Assembly: GCA_036276735.1 (NCBI GenBank)
Contig: DASUOH010000046.1
Span: 1 to 64,000, forward strand
Origin: VRUE01 sp036276735
Lineage (GTDB): Bacteria > Actinomycetota > Thermoleophilia > Solirubrobacterales > 70-9
Length of the DNA: 64,000 bases
Direction: 5' to 3'
Made by a program: the position numbers and the translations under genes
In this document: positions 32,968 to 42,043 of the stretch, piece after piece
How the letters are laid out: each line of letters begins with the position of its first letter
How positions within the stretch are numbered: position 1 is the first letter of the stretch
The notes under the pieces: model-generated
Seen by the model: the letters and a program-made list of their open reading frames with translations, nothing else
Told to the model about the DNA's origin: nothing
Databases searched by the model: none

Positions 32968-33017
32968 GCATTTCCTAGCTTTCGCAACTTAGCCGGCCCA
33001 GGCCGGTTTCTCCCTTG

Positions 33018-34853
33018 ATGCCCTTTGCGAGGAACATCCGCCTGCTCTGCGTCCTGGCCATGCTCGGCGCGCTCTGCCTGGCGGTCGCCGCGTCGCCCGG
33101 CGTCGCCGGAGAAATCCCGCCTCCCAGGACCGCGGGCCAGGCGCCCAACTTCGTGGTCATCCAGACCGACGACCAGACGCTCGACAGCCTCTACGCGACG
33201 TTCGAGACCTTCCCGGGGGCGGGCGAAACGCGGGCGATGCCGAACACGCTCGACCTGATCGCCGGGAAAGGGATGACGTTCAATCGCTACTACGTCCCCT
33301 ATCCCCTCTGCTGCCCGTCGCGGGTAAGCCTGCTGACGGGCCGCTACGCCCACAGCCACAACGTCAAGGGCAACGTGCAGCCAAACGGCGGCTTCCTCGG
33401 CTTCAGCTTCCGTGGCGCGGTGCAGAACAACCTCGCCGTCTGGCTGCAGAGTGCCGGCTACCGCACCATTCACGTCGGCAAGTTCCTCAACGGCTACGGC
33501 GACGAGCCCTACAGCACCGGGCTCGAGGTCCCGCCCGGCTGGAACGCCTGGTACTCGATCCCAGAATCCGACACCACCCACTACTACTACGGCTACCGCC
33601 TCAACGTGAACGGCCAGATGATGGGTCCGTTCGGCGATCCGGGCAGCTGGGAACCGCGCGAATACACCGTCCGCGACGACTTCGGCTGCCCCTCGGCCCC
33701 CGCCAACGAACAGCCGTGCTTCTACGTCACCGACAAGCTGACCGAAATCGCCAGCAACGAGATGTTCGCGACGCCCGCCGAGCAGCCGTTCTTCGCCCTG
33801 GTCGACTACACCGCGCCGCATGGCGACTTCCGCCGGCCGGCCGGGCCGGAGCCGGCGCCGCGCCACTACGACTGGTTCCGCGGCAAGCGGGTGCCGCACG
33901 ACCGCTCCGAAGGATTCGACGAGGGCAACGTCACCGACAAGCCGCGCTTCATCCGCGACGCGCCGCACCTGACGCCGAACGAGAAGCGCACCTACCGCGT
34001 CTATTGGCAGAAGCAGCTCGAGTCGCTGCGCGCGGTCGACGACGGTGTCAAACGGATCGTCGACACGCTCGGTGCGATGGGGCGGCTGGGCAACACCTAC
34101 GTCGTCTTCCTCTCCGACAACGGCTTCTTCTTCGGCGAGCACCGCCTGCTCGGCGGCAAGTTCCTCGCCTACGAGCCGGCGACGCACATGCCGCTGCTGA
34201 TCAGGGGGCCGGGGATCAAACCGGATAGCGCAACCGGTGAGCTGGTAGGGAACATCGACATCGCGCCGACCCTGGTGGAGCTGGCCGGGGCCGAAGCGAC
34301 CAAGAGCGTCGACGGGCGCTCGCTCGTCCCTTATATGGAAGACCCGGAACTGCGCAGCCGCCGTCCGATCCTCTTCGAGTCGTTCGTCGAGACGAGCGAC
34401 GTCGAAAGCAACGGTGAGATCCCCGAAGAGGGCGCCGAGGCAGCCGGCGCGTCGGGCTCAGCGAGCGGTGCGAGAGCGTCGGCGAGCAGCGGCGCAAAGG
34501 CCACCGCCTCGCTGCTCGCGCCACCGAAGGACTACGCGGGCATCAGGCTCGGCCCCTACAAGTACATCGCCTGGCCGACCGGCGAGAAGGAGCTCTACAA
34601 CATCAACCGCGATCCGCACGAGCTCAACTCGCTGCACAAGGTCCCCAACTTCTTCCCGATCCGCAACTTCCTGCACCGCCAGATGAAGCGGCTGCTCGAC
34701 TGCACCGGCCGCGTCTGCAGCGAAGTCACCCCGAAACTGCCGCTGACGAAGATCGAGTTCCAGCGACTGCAGGCGCAGAAGCAGCGCGAAGTGCGCGAAC
34801 GGGAACGGGAGCGCGAACAATCTCGGCGCGAACGCGAACGACGCGGTAGGTAG
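33018..34853 (+). CDS. Exported sulfatase
   Basis: A 611-residue type I sulfatase. A signal peptide (LLCVLAMLGALCLAVAAS) is followed by FVVIQTDDQTLDS with the metal-binding Asp pair, and LCCPSRVSLLTGRYAH at residues 97-112. There Cys98 in C-x-P-S-R is the residue converted to formylglycine. Later SDNGFFFGEHRL carries the remaining metal ligands. It would hydrolyse sulfate esters outside the membrane, similar to N-acetylglucosamine-6-sulfatase-like members. A Ser/Ala-rich insert lies near residue 480, and the tail is a highly charged Glu/Arg run. Its stop TAG is the first three bases of an R2 element. Confidence 0.9.
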   Translation: MPFARNIRLLCVLAMLGALCLAVAASPGVAGEIPPPRTAGQAPNFVVIQTDDQTLDSLYATFETFPGAGETRAMPNTLDLIAGKGMTFNRYYVPYPLCCPSRVSLLTGRYAHSHNVKGNVQPNGGFLGFSFRGAVQNNLAVWLQSAGYRTIHVGKFLNGYGDEPYSTGLEVPPGWNAWYSIPESDTTHYYYGYRLNVNGQMMGPFGDPGSWEPREYTVRDDFGCPSAPANEQPCFYVTDKLTEIASNEMFATPAEQPFFALVDYTAPHGDFRRPAGPEPAPRHYDWFRGKRVPHDRSEGFDEGNVTDKPRFIRDAPHLTPNEKRTYRVYWQKQLESLRAVDDGVKRIVDTLGAMGRLGNTYVVFLSDNGFFFGEHRLLGGKFLAYEPATHMPLLIRGPGIKPDSATGELVGNIDIAPTLVELAGAEATKSVDGRSLVPYMEDPELRSRRPILFESFVETSDVESNGEIPEEGAEAAGASGSASGARASASSGAKATASLLAPPKDYAGIRLGPYKYIAWPTGEKELYNINRDPHELNSLHKVPNFFPIRNFLHRQMKRLLDCTGRVCSEVTPKLPLTKIEFQRLQAQKQREVREREREREQSRRERERRGR

Positions 34854-34941
34854 GGACCGGTAGTCCCTCGCCCGGACAAACGCCGGCCTAATTAGGCCGG
34901 CGTTTTGAGTATCCGCCCGTTCGAGGGACTACCGGTCCCTA
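34851..34941. repeat. Structured intergenic element R2, copy A
   Basis: Outer arms 34851-34870 and 34922-34941 are a perfect 20-bp inverted repeat beginning TAGGGACCGG. The 51-nt core between them contains a perfect 28-bp palindrome (34878-34905; half-site AAACGCCGGCCTAA) and the flank GAGTATCCGCCC. Both convergent genes use the terminal TAG of an arm as stop codon. The core recurs with a single substitution, inverted, at 61265-61315 inside different arms. Confidence 0.9.
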
Positions 34942-36705
34942 CTCGATGACAGCGAGAGTGTCGCCGCTTGAGACCGCTGCGCCCTCTGAAATGTTGAGCG
35001 CGGTCACTTTGCCCGAGCGGTGGGCGCCGATCTCGTTCTCCATCTTCATCGCCTCGATCACGCAAATGAGATCTCCCTCCGAAACCTCTGCCCCCTCCTC
35101 GACGGCGACCTTCAGGACGGTGCCTTGGAGCGGCGAAGGAAGTGACTCGCTCGAGGCGCTGGCGCCGCCGCCGCCCTTGCGCTCGCGCTTCGGCGGCTTG
35201 CGGCCACCGCCGGCCGGCGCCCCGGTCGCGACCGGCCCACCGGCCTCGCCGAGCACCTTGACCTCGAAGAGCTTGCCGGAGACCTCGACCTTGTAGTCGC
35301 GAGCGACCAGCTCCGCTCCGTCGTCGCTCGGCGCCGGCGCTGCGTCGGTGGCGGGGGCGGTGGTCTTCAGCCACTCCTTGTCTTCCATCAGGTCGCGGCA
35401 GGTCTCGCCCCGCGCCCACTGCTCGGTGGCGAGGATCGCCTTGTGGAAGGGGATCAGCGTCGTCAGCCCGCCGACCTCGTACTCGTCGAGCGCCCGCAGC
35501 ATGCGACGCGTCGCGTGGTCGCGGTCGACGTCCCAGACGATCAGCTTGGCCACCATCGGGTCGTACATCGGCGTCACCTCGGAGCCCGCCTCGACGCCGG
35601 AGTCGACCCGCACGCCCGGGCCGGCCGGCTCGCGGTAGGTGGTGATCGCGCCCGGCGCCGGCGCGTAGTTCTTATGCGCCGCCTCGGCGTTGATGCGGCA
35701 CTCGATCGCCCAGCCACGCAACTCGACGTCGTCCTGGGCGATCGTCAGAGGCTCGCCGGCGGCGACCAGGATCTGCTCGCGGACGATGTCGACGCCGGTG
35801 ACCATCTCGGTCACGCAATGCTCGACCTGCACGCGGGTGTTCATCTCGAGGAAGAAGTACTCGTCGCCGACCTGCATCCCCTCGATCGTCCCGGCGCCGC
35901 GGTAGCCGACCGCCTCGGCGGCGTCGGTGGCGATTTTTCCGATCCGCTCGCGCATCTCCTCGTCGACGTGCGGGCCCGGCGCCTCCTCGACCACCTTCTG
36001 GTGACGGCGCTGCAGCGAGCAGTCGCGCTCGCCGAGGTGAACAACGTTGCCGTGCGAATCGGCGAGAACCTGGACCTCGACGTGGCGCGGGTCCTCGAGA
36101 TAGCGCTCGACGTAGACGCGGGGGTCGGAGAAGAACTTCTCTCCTTCGCGCGAGGCGCCCTCGTAGGCGTCCTGGAGGTCGTCGGCCGTCATCGCCACCC
36201 GGAAGCCCTTGCCGCCGCCGCCGCCCGCCGCCTTGCAGGCGACCGGATAGCCGGCTTCCTCGGCCTGGCGCCGGGCGCCGTCGACGTCCTCCGCCGGCTC
36301 GGTCGCGCCCGGGACGATCGGCACACCGGCCTCGGCCATGATCTCGCGCGCCCGCGTCTTGGAGCCCATCGCTTCGATCGCCTCCGGCGGAGGGCCGACG
36401 AACACGACGCCCGCCTCGGCGCAGGCGCGGGCGAAGTCGGCGTTCTCGGCGAGGAAGCCGTAGCCGGGGTGGATTGCCTGCGCGCCCGCCTGCTGGGCAG
36501 TCTCGATGATCTTCGCGATGTTGAGGTAACTCTCGGCGGGAACCGCCGGGCCGATCAGGAACGCCTCGTCGGCCTCGCGCACGTGCGGCGCCTCGCGGTC
36601 GATCTCCGAGTAGACGGCAACCGAGCCGATCCCCATCTCCTTCAGGGTGCGGGCGACCCGGATCGCGATCTCGCCGCGGTTGGCTATCAGCACCTTCTCG
36701 AACAT
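34939..36705 (-). CDS. Biotin carboxylase / BCCP subunit of an acyl-CoA carboxylase
   Basis: A 588-residue alpha chain. Residues 1-450 are biotin carboxylase (MFEKVLIANRGEIAIRVART, Gly-rich loop AAGGGGGKGF, MNTRVQVEHCVTEMV). A low-complexity linker near 490-515 leads to a C-terminal biotin carboxyl-carrier domain with VIEAMKMEN, where the Lys is biotinylated. It supplies carboxybiotin to a carboxyltransferase acting on acetyl-, propionyl- or a longer acyl-CoA; no beta subunit gene is in the window. The ATG at 36705 is the conserved family start. The stop lies in R2 copy A. Confidence 0.92.
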   Translation of the reverse strand: MFEKVLIANRGEIAIRVARTLKEMGIGSVAVYSEIDREAPHVREADEAFLIGPAVPAESYLNIAKIIETAQQAGAQAIHPGYGFLAENADFARACAEAGVVFVGPPPEAIEAMGSKTRAREIMAEAGVPIVPGATEPAEDVDGARRQAEEAGYPVACKAAGGGGGKGFRVAMTADDLQDAYEGASREGEKFFSDPRVYVERYLEDPRHVEVQVLADSHGNVVHLGERDCSLQRRHQKVVEEAPGPHVDEEMRERIGKIATDAAEAVGYRGAGTIEGMQVGDEYFFLEMNTRVQVEHCVTEMVTGVDIVREQILVAAGEPLTIAQDDVELRGWAIECRINAEAAHKNYAPAPGAITTYREPAGPGVRVDSGVEAGSEVTPMYDPMVAKLIVWDVDRDHATRRMLRALDEYEVGGLTTLIPFHKAILATEQWARGETCRDLMEDKEWLKTTAPATDAAPAPSDDGAELVARDYKVEVSGKLFEVKVLGEAGGPVATGAPAGGGRKPPKRERKGGGGASASSESLPSPLQGTVLKVAVEEGAEVSEGDLICVIEAMKMENEIGAHRSGKVTALNISEGAAVSSGDTLAVIE

Positions 36706-36754
36706 CGGACGCGGCACTCTATTAACGCCGCGCACGGAATAGGGTGCCGACCTC

Positions 36755-37564
36755 GTGCTCGTCGAGCTGCAGAGCCATTCCACCGTCTCCGACGGTCAGC
36801 TGCCCCCCGCCGCGGTGGTCGCCGAAGCCTACGAGGCGGGTGTGACAACCCTCGCGCTGACCGACCACGACGCGATCGCCGGGGTCGAGGAGGCCGCCGA
36901 CGCAGCCGAGCGGCTCGGCCTCGAGCTGGTGCCGGCAATCGAGATGTCGTGCGTGCACCAGTACGCGGAAGACCTGCACGTATGCGGCTACTGGGTCGAC
37001 CTCGAGAAGATCGCGCCGGCCTGCGAGCGGGCCCAGGGGGAGCGCGTCTCGCGCGCCGAGGAGATCATCGAGAAGCTGCGCCGCGAGGGCTTCGAGCTGA
37101 CCATCGACGACGCGATCCGCGAGGCCGGCGACGCCCTCTCGATCGGCCGACCGCACATCGCCCGCGCCGCCGGGGCGAGCGGCGACCTCGGGCCCTTCTT
37201 CGAGGAGTACCTGGTGCCGGGCGCGAAGGCGTTCGTGCCGCGGCGCTGGCCGACCGCCGAGCAGGCGGTCGAGGTGATCAAGGACGCCGGCGGGGTCGCC
37301 GTCGTCGCCCACCCCTACTGGGATATCTCAGAGCCGGCAAAGGTCGAGGAGCTGATCCGCGCCCTCCCGGTGGACGGGATCGAGGCCTTCTATCCGACCC
37401 ACAGCCGCGAGCAGACCGAGCACCTGCTGGCGCTCTGCGACGAGCTGAGCCTCATACCGACCGCCTCCTCCGACTACCACGGCCCGACCCACAAGACCTT
37501 CTCCCGCTTCGGCGCCTACGAGACCTACGGCCTCGCCGACCCCCAGGTGCCGGCAAAGCCATAA
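36755..37564 (+). CDS. PHP-domain phosphoesterase
   Basis: A 269-residue PHP-domain protein. Metal-binding motifs are LQSHSTVSDGQL, LTDHDAIAGV, PAIEMSC, GRPHIAR, VAHPYWD and SSDYHGP, in the usual order. Stand-alone PHP proteins of this length include 3',5'-nucleotide phosphatases and RNase AM-type 5'-3' exonucleases (YciV/TrpH family), which this most resembles. The start is GTG at 36755, divergent from the biotin carboxylase gene. Confidence 0.85.
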   Translation: MLVELQSHSTVSDGQLPPAAVVAEAYEAGVTTLALTDHDAIAGVEEAADAAERLGLELVPAIEMSCVHQYAEDLHVCGYWVDLEKIAPACERAQGERVSRAEEIIEKLRREGFELTIDDAIREAGDALSIGRPHIARAAGASGDLGPFFEEYLVPGAKAFVPRRWPTAEQAVEVIKDAGGVAVVAHPYWDISEPAKVEELIRALPVDGIEAFYPTHSREQTEHLLALCDELSLIPTASSDYHGPTHKTFSRFGAYETYGLADPQVPAKP

Positions 37565-37614
37565 ACCGGCGCGCTGCGCTGCGCTGCTCCGGGTCGTCCC
37601 ATGCATGCGCCTTT

Positions 37615-37704
37615 CCGGCGGGTGGCGCCGTAGGGGGAACCGCCCCGAGGAAGCTTTAGCTACCGGAGGGGCGGTGGGTCCCCTGCGGCGACAGGACCCG
37701 CCGG
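37615..37704. terminator. Nested three-stem hairpin between convergent genes
   Basis: Three coaxial stems are visible: CCGGCGGGT with ACCCGCCGG (outer, 9 bp), CGCCGTAGGGG with CCCCTGCGGCG (middle, 11 bp with one G-U) and ACCGCCCC with GGGGCGGT (inner, 8 bp), separated by small internal loops. It lies between the PHP gene and cysC, both ending here, so a bidirectional terminator is the simplest reading. Confidence 0.6.
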
Positions 37705-37718
37705 CCTAAACCTCAGTC

Positions 37719-38270
37719 CTACGCCGTGACCGCAGCCGCCGGCAGCAGGTCGCGCTGCTCGAGGTAGGCGATAAGCTTCTGCGCCGACTCCTCGGCGGTT
37801 TCGCTTTCGGTGTCGCAGACGACCTCGGGGTTCTCCGGAGCCTCGTAGGGATCCGAGACGCCGGTGAATTCCTTGATCTCACCGGAGAACGCTTTCGCGT
37901 AGAGGCCCTTGACGTCGCGCTCGGCGCAGGTGTCGACCGACGCCTTGACGTAGACCTCGATGAAGCGGTCGCCCATCAGCTCGCGCGCCTCGTCGCGGAT
38001 CTCCTTGTAAGGGGAGATCGCCGCGGTGATCACCGGCACGCCGTTGCGGCTGAGCAGGTCGGCGACGAAGGCGATGCGGCGGATGTTGGTGTCGCGGTCC
38101 TCCTTGGAGAAGCCGAGCCCCTTGGAGAGGTTTTCGCGCACGATGTCCCCGTCGAGGATCTCCAGCTTCGAGCCGCGCTCGCGCAGCTCCTTCTCGAGGA
38201 CCCCCGAGATCGTCGTCTTACCGGCGCCGGAGAGCCCGGTGAACCAGAGGGTGAATCCCTTGTCGGCCAT
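37719..38270 (-). CDS. cysC: Adenylylsulfate kinase
   Basis: A 183-residue APS kinase that phosphorylates adenylylsulfate to PAPS. The P-loop GLSGAGKTT is at residues 13-21, followed by LDGDIVRENL, RNGVPVITAAISPYKEIR and FIEVYVKAS. Length is typical for a stand-alone CysC. It is the last gene of the minus-strand sulfate operon, 7 bp after sat. Because the CysH here looks like an APS reductase, PAPS would not be required for cysteine synthesis and may serve sulfation. Confidence 0.93.
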   Translation of the reverse strand: MADKGFTLWFTGLSGAGKTTISGVLEKELRERGSKLEILDGDIVRENLSKGLGFSKEDRDTNIRRIAFVADLLSRNGVPVITAAISPYKEIRDEARELMGDRFIEVYVKASVDTCAERDVKGLYAKAFSGEIKEFTGVSDPYEAPENPEVVCDTESETAEESAQKLIAYLEQRDLLPAAAVTA

Positions 38271-38277
38271 CGTTACG

Positions 38278-39354
38278 TCAGTCCTCCTTGTAAGCGTCGA
38301 TCAGTATGTCCGCCACCTCGTTGCGCGAGAACTCCTGCGGCGGCCTTTCGCCGTTGCCGAGCATCTCGCGCACCTTGGTGCCGCTCAGGAACACGTGAGC
38401 GTCGTTGCCGTGCGGGCAGGTCTTGCCCGACGCCATGCCCTCGCACTCGTTGCACCAGAAGCTGTGCTCGAAGAAGAGCGGCTCGATGCCGAGCTCCTTC
38501 GTGTCCAGCTCGTCGAAGATGTGCTGCGCGTCGTAGGTGCCGTAGTAGTCGCCGACGCCGGCGTGGTCGCGGCCGACGATGAAGTGCGTCGCGCCGTAGT
38601 TGCGGCGCGCGATCGCGTGCAGGATCGCCTCGCGCGGACCGGCGTAGTGCATCTTCGACGGGAAGACGCTGAGGATGACCCGGTCCTGGGGGTAGTACTT
38701 CTCCATCAGCACCTCGTAGCAGCGCATCCGCACGTCGGCGGGAATGTCACCGGCCTTGGTCTTGCCGATCAGCGGGTGGATGAAGAGCCCGTCGGTTATC
38801 TCCAGCGCCGCCTTGGTCAGGTACTCGTGGGCGCGGTGGATCGGGTTGCGGGTCTGGAAGGCGACGACGCGCTTCCAGCCACGCTCGGCGAAGGCCTTGC
38901 GCGATTCCTCGGCGTTCATGTAGCGGCGCATGAAGGCCTCTTCGTGGTCGGGCAGGGCGTCGACCTCGATCGGGCCGGCGATGCAGCGCGCCCCCTCCTC
39001 GTAGATCGCCGCGACGCCCGGGTGTGCCTCGTCGGTCGTGCGGTAGACCTGCTCGGCCTCGCGCTTGACGTCGCGGTCGAAGATCTCCTCGACCGTGATG
39101 CGGCCGAGCGGCTTGCCTTCGTCGCTGGAGAGCGCGACGACGTCGCCGACCGCGCAGTCGAGGTCGGTCGCGAGGGTGATCGGGATCGGCCAGTAGTCGC
39201 CGTCGGCGGTCCGCATCTCGGAGCAGACGCGCTCCCAGTCGGCGGCGCCCTGGAAGCCGGTCAGCGGCGCGAAGCCGCCGTTGCCGATCATCTCGAAGTC
39301 GGCGGTGTGGCGCTCGGAAAGGGTCAGGGACAGCTCAGCCATGGTCTCGGTCAT
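38278..39354 (-). CDS. sat: Sulfate adenylyltransferase (ATP sulfurylase)
   Basis: A 358-residue homo-oligomeric ATP sulfurylase converting sulfate and ATP to APS. It has an N-terminal PUA-like domain, then the catalytic motifs VAFQTRNPIHRAHEYL and GRDHAGVGDYYG. A cysteine set (CNECEGMASGKTCPHG) matches the zinc-binding cluster found in many Sat proteins. MTETMAEL offers two in-frame ATG starts, 39354 and 39342. It lies between cysH and cysC in the operon. Confidence 0.93.
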   Translation of the reverse strand: MTETMAELSLTLSERHTADFEMIGNGGFAPLTGFQGAADWERVCSEMRTADGDYWPIPITLATDLDCAVGDVVALSSDEGKPLGRITVEEIFDRDVKREAEQVYRTTDEAHPGVAAIYEEGARCIAGPIEVDALPDHEEAFMRRYMNAEESRKAFAERGWKRVVAFQTRNPIHRAHEYLTKAALEITDGLFIHPLIGKTKAGDIPADVRMRCYEVLMEKYYPQDRVILSVFPSKMHYAGPREAILHAIARRNYGATHFIVGRDHAGVGDYYGTYDAQHIFDELDTKELGIEPLFFEHSFWCNECEGMASGKTCPHGNDAHVFLSGTKVREMLGNGERPPQEFSRNEVADILIDAYKED

Positions 39355-39440
39355 GAAGTCGTTTCACCAATCGTTCGGGGGACGGACGTGTGGGTCGAAG
39401 GGACTGGGTAGTTCGCTGGAAGCGGGCCGGAGCGGCGCAG

Positions 39441-40136
39441 CTAGTTGAGCCCGCACTCCGTCTTGGCGAGGCCGACCCAGCGGCCGTCGCGCGCCGAGCC
39501 GCCCGCCGCGACCGGCTTGGTGCAGTGGGTGCAGCCGATCGACGGGTAGCCGTGGTCGTGGAGCGGGTTGTACGGGAGGTGGTGCTCACGGATGTAGTTC
39601 CAGACGTCGCGCTCGGTCCAGTCCGCGATCGGGTTCAGCTTCCAGAGGTCGAACCGCTTGTCCCAGGCGAACTTCGGGGTTTTGGCGCGACTGGCTGAGT
39701 CCTCGCGGCGGACGCCGGCGAGCCAGCAGTCTACGGAAGAAAGCGCCCTGCGCATCGGCTCGACCTTGCGCAGGCCGCAGCAGGCGTCGGGGTCGCGCTT
39801 CCAGAGCTCGTCACCGTGCTGCTCGGCCTGCTCGGCCAGCGTCAGGTTGTGGAAGCGGTCGAATTCGACGCCAAGCGCCTCGGCGAGCTTGTCGCGCGTC
39901 TCATACGTCTCCGGGAAGAGGACGTCGGTGTCGAGGTAGAAGAAGCGGGCCTCGGAGTTGATCTGCGAGGCGAGGTGCGCGGTCACCGAGCTCGTTTTCT
40001 GAAACGAGCAGGCGATGTAGTGGCGCTCGCCGAAGGTCTCGAACATCCACTCGATCGCCTCGCTGGCGGTCTTCGGCTCGAGCTCGGCAGCGACCGCCTC
40101 GGCGTCGATCTCTGTGGGGGTGGCGACTGGATTCAT
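39441..40136 (-). CDS. cysH: Assimilatory APS reductase (CysH family)
   Basis: A 231-residue reductase of the CysH family, forming sulfite from adenylylsulfate with thioredoxin. The paired cysteines Cys119-Cys120 (DACCGLRKVEP) and Cys202/Cys205 (GCTHC) are the four ligands of the [4Fe-4S] cluster that mark APS reductases and are absent from PAPS reductases. The catalytic Cys228 is in the C-terminal ECGLN. The P-loop-like SFQKTSS is at 44-50. It lies 18 bp downstream of the sulfite reductase gene. Confidence 0.93.
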   Translation of the reverse strand: MNPVATPTEIDAEAVAAELEPKTASEAIEWMFETFGERHYIACSFQKTSSVTAHLASQINSEARFFYLDTDVLFPETYETRDKLAEALGVEFDRFHNLTLAEQAEQHGDELWKRDPDACCGLRKVEPMRRALSSVDCWLAGVRREDSASRAKTPKFAWDKRFDLWKLNPIADWTERDVWNYIREHHLPYNPLHDHGYPSIGCTHCTKPVAAGGSARDGRWVGLAKTECGLN

Positions 40137-40154
40137 GGCATGGCCTCGGGCGCG

Positions 40155-41996
40155 CTAGATCGCGCACTCCCCCTCGCCGCGCTCGACCTTGTAGGGGCTG
40201 GAGCGCTGCCAGTCGATGAACTGCTGCATCGTCTCGAGGCTGAACTCGGCCGGCATCGTCAGGTCCTTGATCGCGGCTTCGAAGGTCTCGGCGCCGGTCC
40301 GCTCGGCGAAGGCGTTGAACTCCTCGCCGTCGGCGCGCTCGGCCTCATACAGCCGAATCCAGCGCTCGACCGCCTCGGGGACGCGCTTGGCGGGCAGCCG
40401 CGATTTCAGCCGCGTGCCGAAGATCACCTCGCCGCCCTCGTAGTTGCCGCCGATGTGCGGAATGTAGGCGGGCATCTGCCGCCCCCCCACTTTCAGCGAG
40501 GCGCCGTAGAAGCCGATGTTGGCGATGTGGTGCTGGCTGCAGCCGTTCGGGCAGCCGCTCATCTTGATGTGGATGCGCTTGGTCAGCTCGTCGGAGATCT
40601 CCATCGCCTCGACCCGCTCCTTGATCGCGCGGTTGAGGCCCATCGAGCTGGTGATGCCGAGTTTGCAGCTATCCGTACCGGGGCAGCTGACGACATCGGT
40701 GATCTCACGGGCCCCGGCCTCGGCGAGGCCGAGGCTCTCGAGCCGCTGCCAGACGTCGAACAGCGCCTCGTCGCGGACCCAGCGCAGGACGAGGTTCTGC
40801 TGCACGGTGCTGCGCGCGTAGCCGCCGGTGAACTCGCGCATGATCGCGGCCAGGCCGCGGAACTGCTCCGGGGTCAGATCGCCGCGGTCGATCTTGACCT
40901 CGACCGCCGAGAAACCCTCCTGGCGCTGCTCCTGGACGTTGCCCTTGAGGAAGCGCTCGAACTCGGAGCGCTCGCCGTTGGGGGACGCCGGGGCGACGGG
41001 CGGCTCGGGAGCGCGCTCCTCCTCCTCGTCGTCGAAGCGCAGCCGCTCGACCAGCTCGGCGTCGAACCCCCGCTCGGCGACCCAGTCGCCCTGCAGCTCC
41101 TCCTCGACCTGCTCGCGGAAGGCGTCGATGCCAATCTTGTCGATCAGCACCTTGATCCGGGCGCGGGCGCGGTTGACCCGCAGCCAGTCCTGGCGGTCGA
41201 AGATCCGCAGGGCCGCCTCGGCGACCTTGAGGTAGTCGCCGTTGTCGGCCTCGACGAACTCGTAGAGGGTGGGCGCGACGCGAGCCATGATCGACGTGCC
41301 GCCGCCGACCCGGACCTCGAAGCCCTTGACCCCGTCGCGTTCGCGGCTGAGGAAGGCGATGTCGTGGATGCCGGTGATAGCGCGATCCTCGTCGGAGCCG
41401 GTGAAGGCGGTCTTGATCTTGCGCGGCATCAGCTGCGTCGTCGGGTGGCGGACGAAGTAGCGGACGTAGGCGCCGGCGTAGGGGGTCGGGTCGAATACCT
41501 CGTCGGGGGCGACGCCGGCCCAGGGGTCGCCGGTGACGTTGCGCACGGTGTTACCGCAGCCCTCGCGGGAGGAGAGGCCGACCTCGGAGATTTCGCGCAG
41601 CAGCGACTCCATGTCGCGCAGCGGCACGTGGTGGATCTGGATGTTCTGGCGGGTCGTGATGTGGCCCTTGTTCAGCGGGGCCCATTTCTCGACCACGGTC
41701 GCGAAGGTCTCCATCTGCTCGGGCGTGACGCCGCCGAAGGGGAGCTTGACGCGGACCATCTGGACGTCTGGCTGACGCTGCCCGTAGACGCCCTGTTTCA
41801 GGCGGAAGCCGATGAACTGGTCTTCGGCCAGCTGCCCCTCCAGGAACTGCTCGGCTTCGTTGTCGAAGTCGTCGAACTCGCGCTCGATGATCGGGATGAC
41901 GTGGCCGGGGACGTTTTCGTAGGTCTCCGGGTTCTCGAGCGTGCCGGTGCGCCCCTTGCCCTGCTGCTGCTTGTCTTGATCGACCACTAGCTCCAT
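40155..41996 (-). CDS. sir: Ferredoxin-type sulfite/nitrite reductase
   Basis: A 613-residue siroheme enzyme with the two-fold ferrodoxin-like and siroheme repeat. Fe4S4-siroheme cysteines are in CPGTDSCKLGITSSMG and SGCPNGCSQHHIANIGFYG; the substrate-side Arg/Lys motifs are HITTRQNIQIHHV and TVQQNLVLRWV. The operon (sir-cysH-sat-cysC) makes assimilatory sulfite reduction the likely role. An acidic insert (DDEEEERAPEPP) lies near residue 325. It is the first gene of the operon. Confidence 0.93.
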   Translation of the reverse strand: MELVVDQDKQQQGKGRTGTLENPETYENVPGHVIPIIEREFDDFDNEAEQFLEGQLAEDQFIGFRLKQGVYGQRQPDVQMVRVKLPFGGVTPEQMETFATVVEKWAPLNKGHITTRQNIQIHHVPLRDMESLLREISEVGLSSREGCGNTVRNVTGDPWAGVAPDEVFDPTPYAGAYVRYFVRHPTTQLMPRKIKTAFTGSDEDRAITGIHDIAFLSRERDGVKGFEVRVGGGTSIMARVAPTLYEFVEADNGDYLKVAEAALRIFDRQDWLRVNRARARIKVLIDKIGIDAFREQVEEELQGDWVAERGFDAELVERLRFDDEEEERAPEPPVAPASPNGERSEFERFLKGNVQEQRQEGFSAVEVKIDRGDLTPEQFRGLAAIMREFTGGYARSTVQQNLVLRWVRDEALFDVWQRLESLGLAEAGAREITDVVSCPGTDSCKLGITSSMGLNRAIKERVEAMEISDELTKRIHIKMSGCPNGCSQHHIANIGFYGASLKVGGRQMPAYIPHIGGNYEGGEVIFGTRLKSRLPAKRVPEAVERWIRLYEAERADGEEFNAFAERTGAETFEAAIKDLTMPAEFSLETMQQFIDWQRSSPYKVERGEGECAI

Positions 41997-42043
41997 CGAG
42001 CTAGGGAAAATAGCAAAACCTGACAGGGATTTGGGTATTTAAT

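Noticed and set aside
37615..37704. Sulfur-related riboswitch (SAM-type) near the sulfate operon
   Set aside because: It lies downstream of the last gene of that operon and after the PHP gene, with no gene to control in either direction.
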